Source of the DNA: Actinomycetota bacterium
GTDB taxonomy: Bacteria > Actinomycetota > Actinomycetes > Actinomycetales > Microbacteriaceae
Reading direction: 5' to 3'
Length of the DNA stretch: 5,047 nucleotides
Assembly (NCBI GenBank): GCA_009703545.1
Contig: WLFX01000085.1
Coordinates: forward strand, 1-5,047
In this document: piece by piece, positions 1 through 5,047 of the stretch
How the letters are laid out: each line of letters begins with the position of its first letter
Position numbering within the stretch: position 1 is the first letter of the stretch
The notes under the pieces: model-generated
Seen by the model: the letters and a program-made list of their open reading frames with translations, nothing else
Databases searched by the model: none
What the model was told of the DNA's origin: nothing
Program-made: the position numbers and the translations under genes

Positions 1-917
1 CGAACGGACGCCACGTCGTGTTCGTCGGGCGTTCGATGGTGCGCAACATGGGAATCGCCTCAGAACTGGGATACATGACGATCCCTGCGGGAACCGTCGT
101 CGACCTCAAGGACGCTGTCGAGATGCCCGACGACCGCGTTGTCTTCATGTCGACGGGTTCGCAGGGCGAGCCGATGGCCGTCTTGTCGCGCATGGCGAAC
201 CAGGAACACCAGATCGAGGTTGGCACCGGCGACACCGTCATCCTCGCGTCGTCGTTGATTCCCGGAAATGAAAACGCGGTCTATCGCGTCATCAACGGAC
301 TCATCGCTCTCGGTGCGAACGTCGTTCACAAGGGGTCCGCCAAGGTGCACGTCTCGGGTCACGCCGCCGCCGGGGAACTCTTGTACTGCTACAACATCGT
401 CAAACCGAAGAACGTGTTCCCGATTCACGGCGAGGTGCGACACCTTCACGCAAACGTCGCTCTCGCGATCGAGACGGGCGTTCCGGTTCAGAACACGCTC
501 ATCCCCGAAAACGGCACGGTCGTCGACCTAAAGGACGGGCGAATGAACATCGCCGGCCAACACGACATCGGGTTCGTGTACGTCGACGGCTCGAGCGTCG
601 GCGAAATCACGGACGCCGACCTCAAAGACCGCCGCATCCTTGCGGAAGAGGGCTTTATCTCGATTTTCGTCGCAATCGACCCCCGAACGGGTGCCGTCGT
701 CGTCGGACCCGAGATTCACGCGCGTGGCTTCGCCGAAGACGAATCCGTCTTTGACGACGTGAAACCGCAGATCGTGAAGGCACTCGCCGAGGCGGCGACC
801 TCGGGAACTAACGATGCTGGACAGTTCCAACAAGTCGTTCGCCGAGTCGTCGGGCGATGGGTCAACACCCAGCACCGCCGTCGCCCCATGATCGTGCCCA
901 TCGTTATCGAGGCGTAA
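1..917 (+). CDS. rnj: Ribonuclease J, C-terminal part (5' end outside the window)
   Basis: RNase J is a cytoplasmic metallo-beta-lactamase/beta-CASP ribonuclease with 5'-3' exonuclease and endonuclease activity, used in rRNA maturation and mRNA decay. The reading frame is open from base 3, so the GTG at 18 is an internal Val and not a start. About 304 codons are visible; the catalytic HxHxDH part of the beta-lactamase domain lies upstream of the window. Seen here are VGRSMVRNMG in the beta-CASP domain, STGSQGE (about nt 150-170), HVSGHA (nt 348-365, beta-CASP histidine motif) and PIHGE (nt 420-434, the late metal-binding His). The two key histidines of the last two motifs are 22 residues apart. 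A C-terminal domain follows and ends in RRRPMIVPIVIEA, a typical actinobacterial RNase J end. The TAA stop is at 915-917. The ligase gene starts 4 bases later, so the genes are probably co-transcribed. No frameshift or missing motif is visible. Family assignment is very secure. Confidence 0.97.
   Translation, partial: NGRHVVFVGRSMVRNMGIASELGYMTIPAGTVVDLKDAVEMPDDRVVFMSTGSQGEPMAVLSRMANQEHQIEVGTGDTVILASSLIPGNENAVYRVINGLIALGANVVHKGSAKVHVSGHAAAGELLYCYNIVKPKNVFPIHGEVRHLHANVALAIETGVPVQNTLIPENGTVVDLKDGRMNIAGQHDIGFVYVDGSSVGEITDADLKDRRILAEEGFISIFVAIDPRTGAVVVGPEIHARGFAEDESVFDDVKPQIVKALAEAATSGTNDAGQFQQVVRRVVGRWVNTQHRRRPMIVPIVIEA
909..912 (+). promoter_or_regulatory. Shine-Dalgarno for the ligase gene, inside the end of rnj
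   Basis: GAGG lies 9 bases before the GTG at 922 and is formed by the last sense codons of rnj (GAG GCG). It supports the GTG at 922 as the true start. Ribosomes finishing rnj would be placed directly on the next gene, so translational coupling is inferred. Confidence 0.6.
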
Positions 918-921
918 TCAC

Positions 922-2370
922 GTGACGGGACTCAATCCGATTCATGGCGTCATCGAGCGGGCAGCAGCATCACCCGAGGCAATCGCGATTCAAAGTGCGA
1001 AAGGCGAGTTCTCAAATTCGGTCTTTGTCGACACCGTGGTTCGTATCGCGGCAAAGCTGCGGGCCGACGGTGTTCGACCGGGTTCTGTCGTCGGGCTACG
1101 AATGGACCCTTTCCTCAACACGGTATTCCTCGCGGCGCTGATGCACGAGGGAGCGGTGTCGTTCGTCGCACGCGGCAACATCGTCGACGAGTACGCGTCG
1201 TCGATAGACGCCCTGTATTCCGATGACGCGATATTCGCGGCGGGCGTCCCGGGCGGGGTCCACGTCACTCCACAGTGGCTGGAGGGTGCTGCTCGGATCA
1301 ATCCACGAATCGAACCACACGATTTTTCCGATGACGAGTCGCTCGTGCACCTTGTGTTTTCGAGCGGTACCACGGGAACACCCAAGGGTGTGCCGTTCAC
1401 CCTTCGTGACTTGAAGATTCGAACCGCAGCCGCCCGCGTCAACTGGATGCCCCACTTGCCGTTCTTGTCGGAACTCGGTCTCGACACGGTCTCGGGAATG
1501 CAGACCTACTTTTGGAGTTTGTTCGCGGGGGAAACGTATCTGTTGCCGGGCAGTGCCGCCGATGATTTAACCCACATTGAGCGCGCAATGGTTCAGTCGA
1601 TCAAGACCTCGCCCGCGAAACTCAAGGACCTTGTTGCTGCCGTCCGTGCCAAGCAGGCGGACGTTTCGAGCGTGAAGACCGTCGAGGTCGCGGGCAGCTT
1701 GTTGAGCGCTCAATTGGCTGCGACGTTCGCGAGGGTATTCGCCGCGGAACTCATCTACCTCTACGGTTCGACCGAAGCGGGGACAATCACACGCGCTGTC
1801 TATGACCCGACAGATTCACAACGAGTCGGGCGGGTAGTGCCGACGGCCCGAGTTGAAATCGTCGACGAGAACGATGATTCGGTTCCATCGGGCGAGACCG
1901 GTGCTGTGCGATTGCAGTCGGATTACCAGGCAACTCGTTACTGGCCGCCGACGTCACACCCCACGGCCTTTCGCGACGGCTGGTTTTACCCTGGCGACAT
2001 GGGTTTTCTCGACGCTGACGGAACGCTGGTGATCACCGGTCGAACCGACGAACTCATCAACGCCTCCGGGTTGAAAATCAACCCAGCGTGGGTGGAATCT
2101 CACATCGGTGTCTATCGCGGAATCTCGGATCTCGCCTGTTTCGCTCTCGGGTCCGATGACGGAACGAGTGAATTGGCGCTGGCTTTCGTATCTGAGAACG
2201 ACATCGACGTGGACCGGTTTGTCGCGTTCCTTCGTGACCAACTCGGTGACAACGCACCTCGCCACGTTTTTCGAATGATTGATATTCCTCGGAACCCGCT
2301 GGGAAAAGTGGCTAGGCTTGATTTGAGTAATCGAATTGTCGTAGCCAGTCAAGAAAGGTCCCCTTCGTGA
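922..2370 (+). CDS. Adenylate-forming enzyme, AMP-binding acyl-CoA synthetase/ligase superfamily, substrate unknown
   Basis: Enzymes of this superfamily (ANL) activate a carboxylic acid with ATP to an acyl-adenylate and usually pass it to CoA or a carrier-protein thiol. The protein has 482 residues, slightly short for a free-standing acyl-CoA ligase (about 500-550). All core motifs are intact: the phosphate-binding loop FSSGTTGTPKG (146-156), YLYGSTEAG (279-287, A5), FYPGDMG (355-361, A7), the hinge GRTDELI (373-379, Asp376) with GLKINPAWVE after it (A8), and NPLGKVARLDL (458-468) with the A10 lysine at 462. No carrier-protein, condensation or membrane domain is present, so it acts as a stand-alone cytoplasmic enzyme. 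The GTG start at 922 has a GAGG 9 bases upstream. The TGA stop overlaps the next gene's GTG by 4 bases. The substrate cannot be read from the sequence; a fatty, aryl or other organic acid are all possible. No carrier protein or other pathway gene is nearby. Superfamily assignment is secure; the specific function is open. Confidence 0.93.
   Translation: MTGLNPIHGVIERAAASPEAIAIQSAKGEFSNSVFVDTVVRIAAKLRADGVRPGSVVGLRMDPFLNTVFLAALMHEGAVSFVARGNIVDEYASSIDALYSDDAIFAAGVPGGVHVTPQWLEGAARINPRIEPHDFSDDESLVHLVFSSGTTGTPKGVPFTLRDLKIRTAAARVNWMPHLPFLSELGLDTVSGMQTYFWSLFAGETYLLPGSAADDLTHIERAMVQSIKTSPAKLKDLVAAVRAKQADVSSVKTVEVAGSLLSAQLAATFARVFAAELIYLYGSTEAGTITRAVYDPTDSQRVGRVVPTARVEIVDENDDSVPSGETGAVRLQSDYQATRYWPPTSHPTAFRDGWFYPGDMGFLDADGTLVITGRTDELINASGLKINPAWVESHIGVYRGISDLACFALGSDDGTSELALAFVSENDIDVDRFVAFLRDQLGDNAPRHVFRMIDIPRNPLGKVARLDLSNRIVVASQERSPS
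2354..2358 (+). promoter_or_regulatory. Shine-Dalgarno for the secreted protein gene
   Basis: AAAGG lies 8 bases before the GTG at 2367, inside the last ligase codons. Together with the GTGA stop/start overlap it fixes the start at 2367 and suggests translational coupling to the ligase. Confidence 0.6.
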
Positions 2371-3347
2371 AAAACTCTCTAGCACTCAAAATTGGCGGAT
2401 TTACCGCGCTCGTCTCGACCAGCCTCTTTGGTTCGGTGACAGCCGCCAATGCGGCCAATGTTGACGGCTGTGGTCTTGAGCCCGACGGCGGAACGCTGGA
2501 AAACAACTCGGGAATCTGTGAACTTACTTTCGATTCGGCAGGGACCTTTTCCTGGACACTTCCGGCGGGAATAGCGGGCCTCTATGGCGTCCTCGTCGGA
2601 GCCGGTGGCGGCGCCCTGTTCGAATCACCTGACACGGGCTATGCCGGTGCTGGTGGTTCAGTGGAGTACACAGATCTAACAAGTGGCGCCGCAGACGACA
2701 CGGTTGCCGTAATCGTCGGTGGCGGTGGTGACACCGGTTCCAGCCCTACCGATGGTGATGACACGTCGGTAGCCCTGAATAGCGGAACTCCTGATGTGGC
2801 CTCCGGTGGAGCAGCGGGCGGATTCGGTGTGTGGGGTTATTGCGTCTCTTCATTCCGAAGCAGTTGGTATTGGGGTGAAAATATCGGTGCGGGAACCCCC
2901 GGTGCAGATCCAGATGGTGGGGCGTGTATTGGCGGTGAGCCCGGAATCATTCCCGACTCCGACGGCTCCGCGCCTTCCGCTTTCGACGGCTTCGTGTCTG
3001 AACTCGGGCACGGAGGTGGCGTGTATCTCAACACAGCCCACGCGCAAGGGTTTGGAGACGGCGCAAACGTTTTTCACGACTCTGTCGGGGATAGTGTCTC
3101 TGCCGACGAGGCCGGCGCAGAGGGTGCGGTAATCTTTCGCTACACGGCGGCCGATGCCAACAATGCCACGGACTCGGGTTCTGGTTCGGGTTCTGGATCC
3201 GGATCGCGTTCAGGATTAACAAACTCACTCGCGTTTACGGGTAATGACGTGCCAGTCGCCGCCATCGCTCTCACGTCTGTCGCCATCATTGCCGCTGGAA
3301 TTGGCGCCGTCGCTTTCGGCCGCCGCCGTTCGCGCGCCTCACGCTAA
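2367..3347 (+). CDS. Secreted glycine-rich acidic protein with LAFTG sortase sorting signal
   Basis: This is a 326-residue exported protein of unknown function. It has a Sec signal peptide: Lys2 and Lys8, a hydrophobic stretch at about 10-26, then ANA at 27-29 with likely cleavage before Ala30. The body starts with DSAGTFSWTLPAGIAGLYG followed by Gly-rich segments (about 57-155). This resembles the glycine-rich, phage-tail-fibre-like domains of bacterial surface proteins with the pattern FxxPGTYTWTVPAGV; that likeness is from memory. Four cysteines (35, 51, 159, 187) could form two disulfides outside the cell. The ectodomain is strongly acidic: by hand count about 33 Asp/Glu, three Arg and no Lys between residues 30 and 292. 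A Ser-Gly linker (270-280) precedes LAFTG (288-292), a membrane helix (about 295-316) and the tail RRRSRASR. That is a standard cell-wall sorting signal, of the LAxTG kind used by class E sortases in actinobacteria. No sortase is in the window. The GTG start is supported by AAAGG 8 bases upstream and a signal peptide starting directly at Met1. The missing lysines argue against a sortase-polymerised pilin. Confidence 0.9.
   Translation: MKNSLALKIGGFTALVSTSLFGSVTAANAANVDGCGLEPDGGTLENNSGICELTFDSAGTFSWTLPAGIAGLYGVLVGAGGGALFESPDTGYAGAGGSVEYTDLTSGAADDTVAVIVGGGGDTGSSPTDGDDTSVALNSGTPDVASGGAAGGFGVWGYCVSSFRSSWYWGENIGAGTPGADPDGGACIGGEPGIIPDSDGSAPSAFDGFVSELGHGGGVYLNTAHAQGFGDGANVFHDSVGDSVSADEAGAEGAVIFRYTAADANNATDSGSGSGSGSGSRSGLTNSLAFTGNDVPVAAIALTSVAIIAAGIGAVAFGRRRSRASR
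3174..3206 (+). repeat. Ser-Gly linker tandem repeat
   Basis: TCGGGTTCTGGT (3174-3185) is followed directly by TCGGGTTCTGGA (3186-3197), a 12-base tandem repeat with one mismatch. More degenerate TCC/GGA/TCG codons follow. It encodes an alternating Ser-Gly linker (residues 270-280) between the extracellular domain and the sorting motif, probably a flexible spacer through the cell wall. Unit loss or gain would stay in frame. Confidence 0.7.
3228..3344 (+). other. Cell-wall sorting signal (LAFTG, membrane helix, Arg tail)
   Basis: The order is LAFTG, then Asn-Asp-Val-Pro, about 22 hydrophobic residues rich in Ala/Ile/Val, then a tail with five Arg in eight residues. A sortase is expected to cut between Thr and Gly and join the Thr to the cell envelope. 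LAxTG rather than LPxTG points to a class E sortase, as known in Streptomyces and Corynebacterium relatives. Confidence 0.85.
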
Positions 3348-3375
3348 CGACGAGTTCCGCGCGCCATCGCGGGTT

Positions 3376-3398
3376 ACGGGTGTCGCACCCGTGTTTTT
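3376..3398 (+). terminator. Rho-independent terminator after the surface-protein gene
   Basis: A perfect 7-bp stem ACGGGTG / CACCCGT (3376-3382 with 3386-3392) closes a TCG loop and is followed by GTTTTT (3393-3398). It lies 28 bases after the TAA at 3345-3347 and 26 bases before the ftsK ATG. It most likely ends the rnj-ligase-surface protein transcript and separates it from ftsK. The loop of three and the short T-tract make it moderate in strength. Confidence 0.75.
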
Positions 3399-3412
3399 GG
3401 GGTGCTCGCGGG

Positions 3413-3418
3413 TAGCCT
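3413..3418 (+). promoter_or_regulatory. Putative -10 element of a leaderless ftsK promoter
   Basis: TAGCCT fits the actinobacterial -10 consensus TANNNT. It ends 6 bases before the ATG at 3425, so the expected transcription start is at or next to the A of the start codon. No SD-like sequence lies within 20 bases of the ATG. No clear -35 is visible; the matching region (about 3389-3396) falls in the terminator stem and T-tract. This is inference from spacing only. Confidence 0.5.
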
Positions 3419-3424
3419 CAAACC

Positions 3425-5047
3425 ATGGCAGGTCCGTCGCGCTCGAAACCTAGTAACGCGCGGAAAGCGGCACCCACTCGTCGGCTTCCGCAGGCTACCG
3501 CGCGCCCGGTTCGTCCCGCCGGGCCCAACTTTTTTGTCGTCATCTGGATGGGCCTCGCGCACGCTGCGGGCGCGACCTTCCGCTTGTTCCTCTCGGACAA
3601 GGTCGAAAAGGATGAACGCCGAGACGGGCTCCCGTTTTTCCTCCTCGTTTTGGCGGGTGTCGGCGCAACGGTCGAATGGTTCGTCCCCACGGTCGAGTGG
3701 GTGCGTCTCGTCGAAGAATTCACGGTCGGTGGGTTGTTCGGTCGAATCGCTTTCGGACTTCCTGTCGTACTCGTCCTCTTTGCAACGTGGCTGTTCCGTC
3801 ACCCGACGATTGATGCCGATAACCGTCGCATCGCGGTTGGCCTCGGCTTGTTCATCTTGTCGTGCTCCGCACTCGCGCACGTCGCGGGGGGAATGCCGCA
3901 ACCATCCGGCGGAATCCCTGGAATCGCTGCGGCGGGTGGGGCGATGGGCTGGCTCGTCGCCAACTGGTTGACCGCCGCGGCTACCGCGTGGGTGAGCGTT
4001 CCGCTGTTCTCGATTTTGATTCTCGTATCGGCGCTCATCGTGACCAAAACGTCGCCGACTCGAGTCCTCGAACGCATCCGCGACCTTGGCGAGTATCTCT
4101 TTGTTCACGCACCCCGCGCGGCGACACCCGAGACGGGTGCCGTTCCGACCGGCGACCTGTCGAGCGTGACGAGCCACAGCGACCTCGGCGACGGACGCCC
4201 CTGGTGGACGATTCGCAAAAACGCCAAGCCGAAACCGTTCGACACTCCGGTCGAATCGGAGGCGTCGGCGACCGACCTCATCAAGGACATGTTCGCGGCC
4301 GAAGAAGCGGCTCGGCAATTCAACGGGACGGGTCCCGCAGTGGCGGCAACCCCCGATGACGTCGCGACCGCCAAGATTCCGGTCACCGAGTCGACAGCCC
4401 CGCTCGACAACGTGGCGACGGGCGATCACCCGCGCGCGACACCTGTTCGATCGGGTCGTCCCTATTCGCTACCCAAAGACACAATCCTGGTCAAGGGGGC
4501 ACCCCCGAAAGGTTCGTCGCCCGTCAACGACAAGGCCATTGCGGCAATCACCGACGTACTCACCCAATTCGGTGTCGATGCGACGGTCACCGGTTTCACT
4601 CGCGGACCCTCCGTCACGCGATACGAGGTCGAACTCGCGCAGGGCGTCAAGGTCGAACGAGTCACGGCGCTGTCGCGCAATATCGAATACGCGGTCGCGT
4701 CGAACGAGGTCACGTTCCTTACCCCGATCCCCGGCAAGTCCGCCATCGGCATCGAGATTCCCAACACCGACCGCGATATCGTCACGCTCGGTGACGTCTT
4801 GCGTTCACCCGCCGCCATCGCCGCCCGCCACCCGATGTCAATCGGCGTCGGAAAGGACGTCGAGGGTCAGTTCGTTATCGCGAACCTCGCCAAGATGCCC
4901 CACCTTCTCGTGGCCGGTGCGACGGGAGCCGGTAAGTCGTCGTTCGTCAACTCGATGATTACGTCGCTGCTCATGAAGGCAACGCCGGCCGAAGTTCGCA
5001 TGGTTCTCATCGACCCCAAGCGCGTCGAGCTCTCGGCGTACCAGGGC
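3425..5047 (+). CDS. ftsK: DNA translocase FtsK/SpoIIIE, N-terminal 541 codons (3' end outside the window)
   Basis: FtsK is a membrane-anchored hexameric ATPase at the division septum that pumps chromosomal DNA and helps resolve chromosomes during division. The frame runs from ATG 3425 to the window edge without a stop. Residues 1-35 are basic and Pro-rich. About four membrane helices follow (about 69-88, 106-123, 136-154 and within 171-207); a hydrophobic stretch at 36-50 may be another or may lie along the membrane. A short linker (about 225-360) is rich in Ala, Thr, Pro and Asp. The FtsK alpha domain covers about 365-460 (GFTRGPSVTRYEVEL, PIPGKSAIGIEIPN). The motor domain starts near 465, with MPHLLVAGATGAGKS holding Walker A (498-505, Lys504), then VLIDPKRVELSAYQG (527-541), a conserved FtsK segment. 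Walker B (DEFADL) and the DNA-reading gamma domain lie beyond the edge. An in-frame TAG at 3413-3415 rules out any longer start. No SD is present, which suggests leaderless translation. The full protein is probably 850-950 residues if typical. Confidence 0.96.
   Translation, partial: MAGPSRSKPSNARKAAPTRRLPQATARPVRPAGPNFFVVIWMGLAHAAGATFRLFLSDKVEKDERRDGLPFFLLVLAGVGATVEWFVPTVEWVRLVEEFTVGGLFGRIAFGLPVVLVLFATWLFRHPTIDADNRRIAVGLGLFILSCSALAHVAGGMPQPSGGIPGIAAAGGAMGWLVANWLTAAATAWVSVPLFSILILVSALIVTKTSPTRVLERIRDLGEYLFVHAPRAATPETGAVPTGDLSSVTSHSDLGDGRPWWTIRKNAKPKPFDTPVESEASATDLIKDMFAAEEAARQFNGTGPAVAATPDDVATAKIPVTESTAPLDNVATGDHPRATPVRSGRPYSLPKDTILVKGAPPKGSSPVNDKAIAAITDVLTQFGVDATVTGFTRGPSVTRYEVELAQGVKVERVTALSRNIEYAVASNEVTFLTPIPGKSAIGIEIPNTDRDIVTLGDVLRSPAAIAARHPMSIGVGKDVEGQFVIANLAKMPHLLVAGATGAGKSSFVNSMITSLLMKATPAEVRMVLIDPKRVELSAYQG

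Noticed and set aside
18..20. GTG as a start codon for the RNase J gene
   Set aside because: The frame is open upstream to the window edge and the preceding codons continue the conserved RNase J sequence before VFVGRSMVRNMG, so this GTG is an internal Val.
1238..1260. GC-rich self-complementary stretch around CGTCCCGGGCGGGG as a hairpin
   Set aside because: It lies inside the ligase coding sequence, has no T-tract, and such matches are expected by chance in GC-rich DNA.
2318..2347. Possible internal promoter for the surface-protein gene (TTGATT, 18 bases, TAGCCA)
   Set aside because: The -10 lacks the final T of TANNNT and the -35 is imperfect. The tight stop/start overlap already explains expression from the upstream transcript.
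3374..4429. Long open frame on the minus strand (351 codons) opposite ftsK
   Set aside because: It is very rich in Arg, Asp and Gly with no recognisable domain, and lies fully opposite the well-supported ftsK frame. This is a common artefact of GC-rich coding DNA.
3402..4958. Plus-strand open frames in other phases (3402-3971, 3862-4359, 4356-4958)
   Set aside because: Their low-complexity Arg/Ser-rich products overlap ftsK, which has clear family motifs and runs unbroken to the window edge.

Overview
The window looks like chromosomal DNA from a high-GC Gram-positive bacterium (Actinobacteria). The family Microbacteriaceae is my best guess, but it is not proven. The reasons are the G/C-rich third codon positions, the GTG start codons, an actinobacterial-type RNase J and FtsK, and an LAxTG sorting signal of the class E sortase type. 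In many actinobacteria rnj and ftsK lie close together on the same strand with a few variable genes between them, and that layout is seen here. All four genes are on the + strand, and the first and last run off the window edges.

Region 1 (1-917) is the C-terminal part of ribonuclease J. Region 2 (922-2370) is a complete 482-residue adenylate-forming enzyme (acyl-CoA synthetase/ligase superfamily) of unknown substrate. It starts 4 bases after the rnj stop and uses an SD inside the last rnj codons. Region 3 (2367-3347) overlaps the ligase stop by 4 bases (GTGA). It encodes a 326-residue secreted, glycine-rich, very acidic, lysine-free protein with a Ser-Gly linker, an LAFTG sorting motif, a membrane helix and an Arg tail. 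An intrinsic terminator at 3376-3398 closes this rnj-ligase-surface protein transcription unit.

Region 4 (3425-5047) is the N-terminal 541 codons of the DNA translocase FtsK/SpoIIIE. It covers the membrane domain, a short linker, the alpha domain and the Walker A motif. A TANNNT -10-like element ends 6 bases before its ATG, there is no SD, and an in-frame stop lies four codons upstream. It therefore appears to start on a leaderless transcript.

rnj and ftsK are housekeeping genes for RNA processing and chromosome segregation. The accessory content is the translationally coupled ligase and surface-protein pair. No defence system, mobile element, CRISPR array, tRNA or rRNA is visible. The only gene-free stretch is the 77 bases between 3347 and 3425.
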